Below, in pieces: positions 49,180-57,670 of a stretch of DNA of 64,000 nucleotides. A program made the translations under genes and the position numbers. How positions within the stretch are numbered: the stretch's first letter is position 1; each line of letters starts with the position of its first letter. The DNA lies in the NCBI RefSeq assembly GCF_036227125.1, contig NZ_CP109435.1, positions 8,494,001 to 8,558,000 of the forward strand, written 5' to 3'. The notes under the pieces were generated by a model that worked only from the letters and a program-made list of their open reading frames with translations, ran no database searches and was not told where the DNA came from. Origin of the DNA: Streptomyces sp. NBC_01485. Its GTDB lineage: Bacteria; Actinomycetota; Actinomycetes; Streptomycetales; Streptomycetaceae.

Positions 49180-51215
49180 CGGAGGAACGCGGCCGCCACA
49201 CCCGCGTCGACGGGGACGTGCAGCCCGGTGGTGTGGGTCAACTCCCCACCCGTCAGCGCGAACACGGCGTTGGCGACGTGCTCGGGCAGCACCTCCCGCT
49301 TGAGGATGGTCCGTTGCGCGTAGAACTCCCCCAACTTCGCCTCCTCGACCCCGTACACGGCCGCGCGCTGAGCCCCCCACCCCCCGGCGAAGATGCCCGA
49401 CCCACGCACCACACCGTCCGGGTTCACCCCGTTGACGCGAATCCCGTGCCCACCCAACTCGGCGGCCAGCAGCCGCACTTGATGAGCCTGGTCGGCCTTG
49501 GCGGCGGAGTAGGCGATGTTGTCGGGCCCGGCGAAGACGGCGTTCTTCGACGCGATGTAGACGATGTCCCCGCCCAGCTCCTGCGCGATCATCACCCGAG
49601 CCGCCTCACGCGAGACGAGGAACGACCCGCGGGCCATGATGTCGTGCTGGAGATCCCAGTCCTTGACCGAAGTCTCCAGCAGCGGCTTGGAGATGGAGAT
49701 CCCGGCGTTGTTCACGACGAGGTCGACCCCGCCGAAGGCGAGCACGGCGGCCCGGAAGGCACCGGCGATCTGCTCCTCGGACGTCACGTCGACGGTGACG
49801 GCGACGGCCTTGTCGGCCCCGCCGAGCTCCTCCGCGACAACGGCGGCGTTCTCACCATCGAGGTCGGCGACGACGACACACGCCCCCTCGGCGACCAGCC
49901 GACGTGCGATCGCCTTCCCGATCCCGCTCCCGGCCCCCGTCACCAGGGCCACCCGGGTGGCCAGCGGCTTGGGCTTCGGCATCCGCCGGAGTTTGGCCTC
50001 CTCCAGCGCCCAGTACTCGATGCGGAACTTCTCCGACTCCTCGATCGGCGCGTACGAGGACACCGCCTCGGCGCCCCGCATCACGTTGATCGCGTTGACG
50101 TAGAACTCACCGGCCACCCGCGCGGTCTGCTTGTCCTTGCCGAAGGAGAACATCCCCACGCCCGGCACCAGCACGATGGCCGGGTCCGCGCCGCGCATCG
50201 CGGGGGAGTCGGGCTCGGCGTGCCGCCGGTAGTAGGCGGCGTACTCCGCACGGTAGGCGGCGTGCAGCTCCTTCAGCCGCGCGACGGACTCCTCCAACGG
50301 GCCGGTCGGCGGCAGGTCGAGGACCAGCGGCCGCACCTTGGTCCGCAGGAAGTGGTCCGGGCACGACGTACCGAGCGCGGCGAGCCGTGGGTGCTCGGCC
50401 CGCGCCAGGAAGTCGAGGACGACGTCGGAGTCGTCGAAGTGCCCGACCTGGGGCCGGTCTTGAGAGGCGAGGGCCCGTACGTACGGCGCGAGCGCGGCGG
50501 CCCGCGCCCGCCGCTCGTCCTCGGCCGGCGCCTCGTACCCCTCGATGACGGGACCGAAGGGCTCGGCGCGGCCCCTCTCCGTCAGGAACGCCTCCGCGGC
50601 CTCGATGATGTGCAGCGAGTTGCGCTCGCACTCTTCGGAGGTGTCGCCCCAGGCGGTGATCCCGTGCCCGCCGAGGACACACCCGACGGCCTGCGGGTTG
50701 GCGGCCTGCACGGCGGCGATGTCCAGCCCGAGCTGGAAGCCCGGCCGCCGCCAGGGCACCCACACCACACGGTCCCCGAAACACTCGGCGGTCAACTTCT
50801 CCCCGTCGGCCGCACAGGCGAGCGCGATCCCGGAGTCGGGGTGCAGATGATCCACGTGAGCGGCGTCGACCAGCCCGTGCATGGCGGTGTCGATCGACGG
50901 CGCCGCCCCACCCTTCCCGTGCAGGCAGTAGTCGAACGCGGCAACCATCTCGTCCTCGCGCTCGACCCCCGGGTACACCCCCTTGAGCGCGTGCAGCCGA
51001 TCCAGCCGCAACACGGCGAGCCCGCCCTCGGTGAGTGTCCCGAGGTCCCCACCGGACCCCTTCACCCACATCAGTTCAACGTCCCCACCGGTCACGGGAT
51101 CGGTGCCAGTGCCTTTGGCGGACGTGTTCCCACCGGCGTAGTTCGTGTTACGGGCATCAGCGCCGAGTCGGTGCGACCGGCCAAGGAGAGCAGCGGCTTC
51201 GGGATGGGTGGGCAT
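49176..51215 (-). CDS. Bifunctional rhamnulose-1-phosphate aldolase / lactaldehyde dehydrogenase
   Basis: A 679-residue fusion. Residues about 1-400 form a class II aldolase domain (metal and substrate motifs NTNYAGGNTSAKG, HVDHLHPDSGIALA, CVLGGHGITAWG). Residues about 420-679 form a short-chain dehydrogenase (GAGSGIGKA, NNAGIS, AYSAAKADQ; the catalytic Tyr is in YSAAK). It cleaves rhamnulose-1-phosphate to dihydroxyacetone phosphate and L-lactaldehyde, then oxidises the latter to L-lactate (RhaEW type, as Bacillus YuxG). It overlaps rhaB. ATG 51215 has GGAAT nearby as a weak ribosome site. Confidence 0.9.
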   Translation of the reverse strand: MPTHPEAAALLGRSHRLGADARNTNYAGGNTSAKGTGTDPVTGGDVELMWVKGSGGDLGTLTEGGLAVLRLDRLHALKGVYPGVEREDEMVAAFDYCLHGKGGAAPSIDTAMHGLVDAAHVDHLHPDSGIALACAADGEKLTAECFGDRVVWVPWRRPGFQLGLDIAAVQAANPQAVGCVLGGHGITAWGDTSEECERNSLHIIEAAEAFLTERGRAEPFGPVIEGYEAPAEDERRARAAALAPYVRALASQDRPQVGHFDDSDVVLDFLARAEHPRLAALGTSCPDHFLRTKVRPLVLDLPPTGPLEESVARLKELHAAYRAEYAAYYRRHAEPDSPAMRGADPAIVLVPGVGMFSFGKDKQTARVAGEFYVNAINVMRGAEAVSSYAPIEESEKFRIEYWALEEAKLRRMPKPKPLATRVALVTGAGSGIGKAIARRLVAEGACVVVADLDGENAAVVAEELGGADKAVAVTVDVTSEEQIAGAFRAAVLAFGGVDLVVNNAGISISKPLLETSVKDWDLQHDIMARGSFLVSREAARVMIAQELGGDIVYIASKNAVFAGPDNIAYSAAKADQAHQVRLLAAELGGHGIRVNGVNPDGVVRGSGIFAGGWGAQRAAVYGVEEAKLGEFYAQRTILKREVLPEHVANAVFALTGGELTHTTGLHVPVDAGVAAAFLR

Positions 51216-51253
51216 GGAGATTCCTTACTTCTCGACCGAGGGGGAGCGCGTGT

Positions 51254-51329
51254 ACCTAGGGGCGCGGGGCTGTATCAATGTGCGGCTCCGCCGCGTGGGC
51301 GCGACCAGCCACAACGGACCCGCACCCCG
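51254..51329. repeat. Dispersed Streptomyces repeat between rhaI and the aldolase gene
   Basis: The block from ACCTAGGGGCGCGGGGCTGT to GCGACCAGCCACAACGGACC is the abundant Streptomyces intergenic repeat that ends in GCGACCAGCCAC-CGGACCCGCA. It carries an inner GCGGCTCCGCCGC stem. A shorter relative lies at 56443. Confidence 0.7.
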
Positions 51330-51354
51330 CAACGAAGCAGAGCCCGGCAGACGC

Positions 51355-52533
51355 TCACGCCCCCCAACCGGCCTGCTCCCCACCAACCCGCTCAGCAACG
51401 ACCTTCTCGGCCCACCCAGACCTCCGGTACGCGGCAATGGGGTCACCCTCCACCCCCATCTCCTCCCGCACCTCGACAAGCAACGGCCGCACATCCGTGT
51501 TGTACGCGTCCATCACCACCGCATTCGCCTCCAGCACATCCCCGCAGACCTGAGCAGCAGCCAACGCCGCCCGATCGACGAGCAGCGCCTTCGCCGTCGC
51601 CTCCTGCACGTTCATCACGGACCGGATGATCGCCGGAATCTTCGCCTCGATGTTGTGGCACTGGTCGAGCATGAACGCCACCTCGGAGGTGAACCCACCC
51701 CCACGCACGACCTCGTACATGATCCGGAACAACTGGAACGGATCGGCCGCGCCCACCATCAGGTCGTCGTCGGCGTAGAAGCGCGAGTTGAAGTCGAAGC
51801 CCCCGAGCTTCCCCTCCCGCAGCAGCGTGGCGACGATGAACTCGATGTTCGTCCCGGGCGCGTGGTGCCCGGTGTCGACCACGACCTGCGCCTTCGGCCC
51901 CAGCTTCAGACAGTGCGCGTACGCCGTCCCCCAGTCCGGCACGTCCGTCGAGTAGAAGGCGGGCTCGAAGAACTTGTACTCGAGGAGCATCCGCTGCCCG
52001 TCCCCCAGCCGCGCGTACACCTCGGAGAGCCCCTCGGCCAGCCGGTCCTGCCGCGCGCGGAGGTCGTCCTGCCCGGGATAGTTCGTCCCGTCCGCGAACC
52101 ACAGCTTCAGGTCGGCGGAGCCCGTCGCGTCCATGATGTCGACGCAGTCCAGCAGATGATCGAGAGCCTTGCGCCGTACCGCCGCCTCCGGGTGGCAGAT
52201 GCTGCCCAGCTTGTAGGCGTCGTCCTGGAAGGTGTTGGAGTTGATCGCCCCGAGCTTCACGCCCCGGTTCTCGGCGTGTTTCGCGAGCGCGGAGTAGTCC
52301 TCCACCCTGTCCCACGGGATGTGCAGCGCCACGGTCGGGGCCACGCCGGTGAACGCGTGCACCTGCGCCGCGTCGTCCAGTTTCTCCTGCGGGGTGCGCG
52401 GCACGCCCTGCTGGGTGAACACCTTGAAGCGGGTCCCCGAGTTCCCGTACGCCCACGACGGCGTCTCGACGGCCTGGGTCTTCAGCGCGGCTTTCACCGC
52501 GGCGAGGTCGGTCACTTCGGGCTCCTGTGACAT
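51355..52533 (-). CDS. rhaI: L-rhamnose isomerase
   Basis: A 392-residue isomerase of the TIM-barrel type (Pseudomonas/Bacillus-type RhaI), which converts L-rhamnose to L-rhamnulose. Active-site blocks VALHIPWDR, LLEYKFFEPAFY, VVVDTGHHAPGTNIEF and FDFNSRFYADDDLMVG carry the metal-binding Glu, Asp and His residues. It is the first gene of the minus-strand catabolic run; 139 bp containing a dispersed repeat separates it from the aldolase gene. Divergent from the ABC importer with palindromic operators between. Confidence 0.92.
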   Translation of the reverse strand: MSQEPEVTDLAAVKAALKTQAVETPSWAYGNSGTRFKVFTQQGVPRTPQEKLDDAAQVHAFTGVAPTVALHIPWDRVEDYSALAKHAENRGVKLGAINSNTFQDDAYKLGSICHPEAAVRRKALDHLLDCVDIMDATGSADLKLWFADGTNYPGQDDLRARQDRLAEGLSEVYARLGDGQRMLLEYKFFEPAFYSTDVPDWGTAYAHCLKLGPKAQVVVDTGHHAPGTNIEFIVATLLREGKLGGFDFNSRFYADDDLMVGAADPFQLFRIMYEVVRGGGFTSEVAFMLDQCHNIEAKIPAIIRSVMNVQEATAKALLVDRAALAAAQVCGDVLEANAVVMDAYNTDVRPLLVEVREEMGVEGDPIAAYRRSGWAEKVVAERVGGEQAGWGA

Positions 52534-52587
52534 CGGTTGACATCGGTCCGGAAAACCATCCGGAGCAACTGCCGGACAGCTACCGGA

Positions 52588-52599
52588 TGAAACGATTCA
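52588..52599 (-). promoter_or_regulatory. LacI-type operator near rhaI start
   Basis: TGAAACGATTCA matches the actinobacterial LacI-type TGAAACGTTTCA palindrome at 11 of 12 positions. It lies 55 bp upstream of rhaI. Confidence 0.6.
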
Positions 52600-52684
52600 G
52601 AACGGGAAGCTATGAGGCCGCCGAAGCAGTGTCAACCCCTTCGTCCAGGCCTGTTGTCCGTGACCGCCGCGCGACCTTCGGCTA

Positions 52685-52699
52685 TCGAAAACTTTTCGA
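52685..52699. promoter_or_regulatory. Perfect palindrome in the middle of the divergent rha promoter
   Basis: TCGAAAA-C-TTTTCGA has perfect 7-bp arms. It lies just upstream of the -35 of the ABC operon promoter, where an activator or second repressor could bind. Confidence 0.65.
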
Positions 52700-52709
52700 G
52701 ACCGACCCA

Positions 52710-52739
52710 TTGACGTGACATGCCCCGCCTGCCTAACGT
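52710..52739 (+). promoter_or_regulatory. Promoter of the rhamnose ABC operon
   Basis: TTGACG (52710-52715), an 18-nt spacer, then TAACGT (52734-52739) is a good vegetative-type promoter. A start near 52746 would put the TGAAACCTTTCA operator just downstream. Confidence 0.6.
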
Positions 52740-52753
52740 CCCGGCAACCCAGT

Positions 52754-52765
52754 TGAAACCTTTCA
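52754..52765 (+). promoter_or_regulatory. LacI-type operator downstream of the ABC operon promoter
   Basis: TGAAACCTTTCA has 5-bp perfect arms and matches TGAAACGTTTCA at 11 of 12 positions. It lies about 15 bp downstream of the -10, a roadblock position. Confidence 0.6.
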
Positions 52766-52821
52766 CGACGTCGTGGCGGCCCCGACGGGCCCCGTTCGTG
52801 GACGTCGTCGAGGAGCCACCC

Positions 52822-54339
52822 ATGACCCACCCGTCCGACCCGGGACCGGCCCCGGTGCTGGCGCTGAAGGACGTAGCCAAGTCCTTCGGGGCCGTGCGCG
52901 CCCTGCGGGGCGTCTCCCTGGAGCTGTTCCCCGGCGAGGTGCACGCCCTCGCCGGGGAGAACGGCGCGGGCAAGTCGACGCTCATCAAGACCCTCGCGGG
53001 CGTGCACCGACCCGACGCCGGCCGGGTGCTGCTCGACGGCGAGCCCGTCGTCTTCCACGGACCCGGCGACGCCCGCGACGCCGGCATCGCCGTGATCTAC
53101 CAGGAGCCCACGCTCTTCCCCGACCTTTCGATCGCCGAGAACATCTTCATGGGACGCCAACCCCGGCGCACCCTGGGCCGGATCGACCACGAGGCCACCC
53201 GCGCCGCCACCGCCGCTCTGATGGAGCGCCTCGGCGTCGACCTCGACCCCGACCGCCCGGCGCGCGGACTGTCCATCGCCGACCAGCAGATCGTCGAGAT
53301 CGCCAAGGCGCTCTCCTTCGACGCCCGCGTCCTGATCATGGACGAGCCGACCGCCGCCCTCACCGGCAGCGAGGTCGCCCGCCTCTTCGCGGTCGTACGC
53401 ACCCTGCGCGAACAGGGCGCGGCCGTCCTCTTCATCTCCCACCGGCTGGAGGAGATCTTCCAGATCTGCCAGAGCGTGACGACCCTGCGCGACGGCGCGT
53501 TGATCGCCAGCGAGCCGATCGACGGCATGACCGAGGACGACCTGGTCCGCCGGATGGTCGGCCGAGACCTCGACGAGCTCTACCCCAAGCAGGACGTCAC
53601 CCCTGGCGAAGTCGCCCTCAGCGTCCGCCGGTTGACCCGGGAGGGCGTCTTCACCGACGTCTCCTTCGAGGTCCGGCGCGGCGAGATCGTCGGCCTGGCC
53701 GGACTCGTCGGCGCCGGGCGCACGGAGGTGGCCCGGGCGGTGTTCGGCATCGACCGCTGGGACGGCGGCGAGGTCCGCGTCGACGGCCGTCCGCTCACCA
53801 ACGGCGCCCCCTCCACCGCGATGGCCGCGGGCCTCGCCCTGGTCCCGGAGGACCGGCGCGCCCAGGGCCTGGTGATGGACATGAGCATCGAGCGCAACAT
53901 CGGCCTGACCGGACTGCGTACGACGGTGAAGGCCGGCCTGATGGACCGCGGCGCCGAGCGCAGCCGCGCCCTCGACTGGGCGGTCAGGCTCCAGGTGAAG
54001 TACGCCCGGATCGCCGACACCGTCAACACGCTGTCCGGCGGCAACCAGCAGAAGGTCGTCCTCGCCAAGTGGCTGGCCACGGGGCCCAAGGTGCTCATCG
54101 TCGACGAGCCGACCCGTGGCATCGACGTCGGCACCAAGGCCGAAGTGCACCGGCTGCTCGGCGAGTTGGCCGCCGACGGGGTCGCCGTCCTGATGATCTC
54201 CTCCGACCTGCCCGAGATCCTCGGCATGGCCGACCGCGTGCTGGTGATGCACGAGGGGCGCCTGACGGCCGAGATCCCCCGCTCCGACGCCACCGAGGAA
54301 ACCGTGATGGCCGCAGCCACCGGGAGGGCCGCCGCATGA
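52822..54339 (+). CDS. Rhamnose ABC importer, ATP-binding subunit
   Basis: A 505-residue protein with two ABC ATPase domains in the style of RbsA/RhaT. Domain 1 has Walker A GENGAGKST (45-53), a degenerate signature LSIADQQ and Walker B VLIMDEPTAAL. Domain 2 has the altered Walker A GLVGAGRTE, signature LSGGNQQK and VLIVDEPTRGID, as is normal for this sugar family. ATG 52822 follows GAGGAG. It leads the operon with two permeases (ATGA overlap) and powers sugar uptake. Confidence 0.9.
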   Translation: MTHPSDPGPAPVLALKDVAKSFGAVRALRGVSLELFPGEVHALAGENGAGKSTLIKTLAGVHRPDAGRVLLDGEPVVFHGPGDARDAGIAVIYQEPTLFPDLSIAENIFMGRQPRRTLGRIDHEATRAATAALMERLGVDLDPDRPARGLSIADQQIVEIAKALSFDARVLIMDEPTAALTGSEVARLFAVVRTLREQGAAVLFISHRLEEIFQICQSVTTLRDGALIASEPIDGMTEDDLVRRMVGRDLDELYPKQDVTPGEVALSVRRLTREGVFTDVSFEVRRGEIVGLAGLVGAGRTEVARAVFGIDRWDGGEVRVDGRPLTNGAPSTAMAAGLALVPEDRRAQGLVMDMSIERNIGLTGLRTTVKAGLMDRGAERSRALDWAVRLQVKYARIADTVNTLSGGNQQKVVLAKWLATGPKVLIVDEPTRGIDVGTKAEVHRLLGELAADGVAVLMISSDLPEILGMADRVLVMHEGRLTAEIPRSDATEETVMAAATGRAAA

Positions 54340-55406
54340 CGGTCACCACCTCCCACGAGGCCCCCGTCGCCGAGGCGCCGAAGTCCGGCGGCACCCGGCT
54401 GGTCGACCGCGTCTTCAGGATGCGCGAACTCGCCATCCTGGTCGTCCTCCTGGTGATGATCGCCGTCACCCAGGCCGGCAACAGCGAGTTCCTGTCCGAG
54501 CAGGGCATCAAGGACCTGCTGTTGAACGCGACGATCCTGGTGCTGGTCGCCACCGGCCAGTCCCTGGTGGTCATCACCCGCAACGTCGACCTGTCGGTCG
54601 GCTCCACCCTCGGCATCAGCGCCTTCGCCGCCGGCACGTATCTGCACGGCGGCGGCGACCCGGCGATCGCCATCGCGCTGGCCGCCCTGCTGGGCGTCGG
54701 CTGCGGGCTGCTCAACGGCCTGCTCGTCAGCCTCGGCCAGGTGCCCGCCCTGGTCGTCACCCTCGGCACGCTGTACATCATCCGGGGCATCGACTCCATC
54801 TGGGTCGGCTCCCGCCAGATCACCGCGGCCGATCTGCCCGCCTCCTTCGTCGACTTCGGATCCGGCGGCCTCTCGGCCGTGCCGTATCTCGCGCTCATCG
54901 CGCTCGCCGTGCTGATCGCCACCGCGTACTGCCTCAAGCACTTCGGCAGCGGGCGCGAGCTGTACGCGCTCGGCTCCAACCCGGAGGCCGCCCGCCTCGC
55001 CGGCATCCCGGTGCGCAAGCGGATCCTCGCCGCCTACACGTTCTGCGGCGGCCTCGCCGGACTCGCGGGCGCGCTGTACCTGGCCCGGTTCGGCAACGTC
55101 GACTCCAGCACGGGCAACGGCTACGAACTCACCGTCGTCAGCGCGGTCGTGGTGGGCGGCGTCGTCTTCACCGGCGGCTCCGGCAGCGTCTACGGGGCGG
55201 CCCTCGGCGCGCTGCTCCTCACCTCCGTCAACAGTGTCCTGCCCGCCCTCGGCGTCAGCTCGGTCTGGGTGCTCGCCATCAACGGCGTACTGCTCCTGCT
55301 GGCCATCGCGGTCGACCGGGTCGTCGCCGTGCGGGTGACGTCCGCGCTGAAGAAGACGTCGGCGTCCGCAGGGGCGGCCGTAGCGAAGGGGGAGGCTCGT
55401 GCCTGA
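54336..55406 (+). CDS. Rhamnose ABC importer, permease subunit 1
   Basis: A 356-residue BPD_transp_2-type membrane protein with about nine to ten helices. Family blocks GQSLVVITRNVDLSVGST, ALVVTLGTLYIIRG and YALGSNPEAARLAGIPV are present. ATG 54336 overlaps the ATPase stop as ATGA behind GGGAGG. It forms the membrane channel with the next permease. Confidence 0.9.
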   Translation: MTVTTSHEAPVAEAPKSGGTRLVDRVFRMRELAILVVLLVMIAVTQAGNSEFLSEQGIKDLLLNATILVLVATGQSLVVITRNVDLSVGSTLGISAFAAGTYLHGGGDPAIAIALAALLGVGCGLLNGLLVSLGQVPALVVTLGTLYIIRGIDSIWVGSRQITAADLPASFVDFGSGGLSAVPYLALIALAVLIATAYCLKHFGSGRELYALGSNPEAARLAGIPVRKRILAAYTFCGGLAGLAGALYLARFGNVDSSTGNGYELTVVSAVVVGGVVFTGGSGSVYGAALGALLLTSVNSVLPALGVSSVWVLAINGVLLLLAIAVDRVVAVRVTSALKKTSASAGAAVAKGEARA

Positions 55407-56430
55407 GTCCCTGATCCGAGCGAACCGAGCGAGCCGGGTAAGCCGGGCGATGAGCCGAGTGAACCGGGCGAACCGGGCGGTTCGCTGGGACACCGTCGTC
55501 GGTGTCCTCCTGATGGTCCTGCTCCTGCTGTCCTTCTCCTTCGTGGACGGCTTCGGCAACGCCCTCAACCTGTCGTTCCTGATCGGCAACACGCTCCCGA
55601 TCGCGCTGATCGCCCTGCCGATGACCCTGCTGGTGGTCTCCGGCGAGATCGACCTCTCGGTGGCCTCCACGGCCGGGCTGTCCGGCGCGGTGATGGGCGC
55701 GCTGTGGAACCAGGGCATGACGATCGAGACGATCATCCCCGTCTGTCTGCTGCTCGGTGTCGTCTGCGGGCTGGTCAACGGCCTGCTGGTGACCCGGCTC
55801 GGGCTGCCGTCCCTCGCCGTCACCATCGGCACCATGGCCGCCTACCGGGGCGTCGCGCAGATCGTGCTCGGCTCCGACGCGGTCACCGACTTCCCCACCC
55901 GGTACCTGGACTTCGCGGCCGGCCGCCTCGGGGACACCTTCCTTCCGCAGGCCTTCCTGCCCTTCGTCGTGCTGCTCGCGATCGCGGTGGTCGTGCTGCA
56001 CGCCACGCCGTTCGGGCGCTCGCTGTTCGCGGTCGGTGCGAGCGAGGAGGCTGCGCGGTTCGCCGGTATCCGGGTCAAGCGACAGAAACTGATCCTGTTC
56101 ACGGTGACCGGTCTCATGGCCTCGCTCACCGGTGTGTTCTGGGCCCTGCACTACGCCAGCGCTCGCTATGACAACGCCACCGGGCTTGAACTGTCCGTCG
56201 TGGCAGCGGTGTTGCTCGGCGGTATCGACTTCGACGGGGGCAAGGGGACGCTCGGTGGTGCGGTTGCCGGTGTCTTCTTGCTCGGGGCGTCGCAGAACGT
56301 GATGAGTCTGATGAACGTCTCCGCGCAGTCGCAGATCGTCGTGACCGGTGTGTTGCTGGTTGTTTCCGTGCTGGGGCCTCGGGTCGCGCGTCAGATTGCC
56401 GTAACGCGGGCGGCAAGCTCGGCCGGCTAG
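55399..56430 (+). CDS. Rhamnose ABC importer, permease subunit 2
   Basis: A 343-residue BPD_transp_2-type permease (PMTLLVVSGEIDLSVASTAG, SLAVTIGTMAAYRG, FAVGASEEAARFAGIRV). GTG 55399 overlaps the previous gene by 8 bp and follows GGGGGAGG. The first 27 residues are an odd basic tail (ANRASRVSRAMSRVNRANRA) encoded by seven copies of a 9-bp unit, absent from the first permease. Translation could also begin at the internal ATG of AMSRV. Confidence 0.88.
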   Translation: MPESLIRANRASRVSRAMSRVNRANRAVRWDTVVGVLLMVLLLLSFSFVDGFGNALNLSFLIGNTLPIALIALPMTLLVVSGEIDLSVASTAGLSGAVMGALWNQGMTIETIIPVCLLLGVVCGLVNGLLVTRLGLPSLAVTIGTMAAYRGVAQIVLGSDAVTDFPTRYLDFAAGRLGDTFLPQAFLPFVVLLAIAVVVLHATPFGRSLFAVGASEEAARFAGIRVKRQKLILFTVTGLMASLTGVFWALHYASARYDNATGLELSVVAAVLLGGIDFDGGKGTLGGAVAGVFLLGASQNVMSLMNVSAQSQIVVTGVLLVVSVLGPRVARQIAVTRAASSAG

Positions 56431-56442
56431 GCAGTTCGTCGT

Positions 56443-56486
56443 CTGCGGGTCCGCTGTGGCTGGTCGCGCAGTTCCCGCGCCCCTGA
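56443..56486. repeat. Dispersed Streptomyces repeat between permease and binding-protein genes
   Basis: CTGCGGGTCCGCTGTGGCTG followed by GTCGCGCAGTTCCCGCGCCCCTGA is the same repeat family as at 51254, in the opposite orientation and without the inner stem. It sits in the only real gap of the ABC operon. Confidence 0.7.
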
Positions 56487-56525
56487 GGAAAGACCTTCAC
56501 CTCCCCCCTCTCAAGAAGGACCGCC

Positions 56526-57608
56526 ATGCGTAAGTCATCCCTCCGCCGGGCCTCTGTCGCCCTCGTTGCCGTCTGCTCCCTTGCTCTTGCGGCCACCGCG
56601 TGTGGTGGCACCACCAAGGAGGATGTGAAGAAGGAGAGCACCGGGTCGGCTGTTTCCTCCGGGAAGGCGGATCCGAATGCCGAACTGAAGAAGGGGCTCA
56701 CCGTCGGGTTCCTGCCGAAGGCGGTCAACAACCCCTACTTCACCTCCTCCGACAAGGGTGGCGAGGCGGCGCTGAAGGAACTCGGCTCCAGCTACAAGGA
56801 GGTCGGGCCGTCCAGTGCCACCGACACCGCCGGGCAGGTCGGTTACGTCAACACGCTCACCCAGCAGCAGGTCGACGCGATCGCCGTGTCCGCGCAGGAC
56901 CCGGGCGCCCTGTGCACCGCGCTCAAGCAGGCGATGAGCAACAAGATCAAGGTCGTCACCTACGACTCGGACACCAACCCCGGGTGCCGTAACGCGTTCG
57001 TCTCGCAGGCGTCCGCCGAGGATCTGGGCCGTACCGAGGTGCAGTTGCTCGCCGAACAGATCGGCTACAAGGGCGAGATCGCGATCCTGTCGGCCGCGCA
57101 GACCGCGACGAACCAGAACACCTGGATCGGCTTCATGAAGGACGAGTTGAAGGATCCCCAGTACAAGGACATCAAGCTCGTCAAGGTGGCGTACGGCAAC
57201 GACGACGCCCAGCAGTCCTTCCAGCAGACCCAGGGCCTGCTTCAGGAGTACCCGAACCTGAAGGGGATCATCTCCCCGACCACGGTCGGCATCAAGGCGG
57301 CGGCCCAGTACCTGTCGGGCTCCAAGTACAAGGGCAAGGTCAAGCTGACCGGCCTCGGCACCCCGAACGACATGCGCACCTACGTCAAGAACGGCACCGT
57401 CGACGCCTTCGAGCTGTGGGACCCGGCGAAGCTCGGCGCGCTGGCCGCGCAGACGGCGGTGGCGCTGGTCTCGGGCCGGATCACGGGCAAGGAGGGCGAG
57501 ACCTTCAAGGCCGGCACCACCACGTACACCATCGGCAAGGACGGTGTGATCAGCCTCGGCAAGCCGACCGTGTTCGACGCCAAGAACATCGACCAGTTCA
57601 ACTTCTAG
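56526..57608 (+). CDS. rhaS: Rhamnose-binding lipoprotein of the ABC importer
   Basis: A 360-residue periplasmic-binding-protein-like (peripla_BP_4) lipoprotein. The signal peptide ends in the lipobox LAATAC with Cys26 as lipid site; the mature domain starts GLTVGFLPKAVNNPYF and includes SAQDPGALCTALKQAM and TYDSDTNPGCR. It captures the sugar outside the cell and delivers it to the two permeases. ATG 56526 follows AGAAGGA. A dispersed repeat precedes it and a 15-bp tandem repeat follows it. Confidence 0.9.
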   Translation: MRKSSLRRASVALVAVCSLALAATACGGTTKEDVKKESTGSAVSSGKADPNAELKKGLTVGFLPKAVNNPYFTSSDKGGEAALKELGSSYKEVGPSSATDTAGQVGYVNTLTQQQVDAIAVSAQDPGALCTALKQAMSNKIKVVTYDSDTNPGCRNAFVSQASAEDLGRTEVQLLAEQIGYKGEIAILSAAQTATNQNTWIGFMKDELKDPQYKDIKLVKVAYGNDDAQQSFQQTQGLLQEYPNLKGIISPTTVGIKAAAQYLSGSKYKGKVKLTGLGTPNDMRTYVKNGTVDAFELWDPAKLGALAAQTAVALVSGRITGKEGETFKAGTTTYTIGKDGVISLGKPTVFDAKNIDQFNF

Positions 57609-57653
57609 CGGTTCAACTTTCAGCAGTTCAACTTCTGGCAGTTGAACTTCCAG
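57594..57653 (+). repeat. Tandem 15-bp repeat spanning the end of rhaS
   Basis: Four imperfect copies of CAGTTCAACTTCTGG run from the last codons of rhaS to 17 bp before rhaM. GTTCAAC and GTTGAAC within copies 3 and 4 can pair as a hairpin. Confidence 0.8.
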
Positions 57654-57670
57654 TATCCGGAGGGTCGTTG

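Noticed and set aside
49218..51629. 803-codon plus-strand frame opposite the aldolase/dehydrogenase gene
   Set aside because: It is antisense to a gene with two recognised catalytic domains; composition is typical of a shadow frame.
52822..57608. Ribose or xylose importer instead of rhamnose
   Set aside because: The ABC subunits alone would allow it, but rhaI, rhaB, rhaM and the rhamnulose aldolase fusion flank them.
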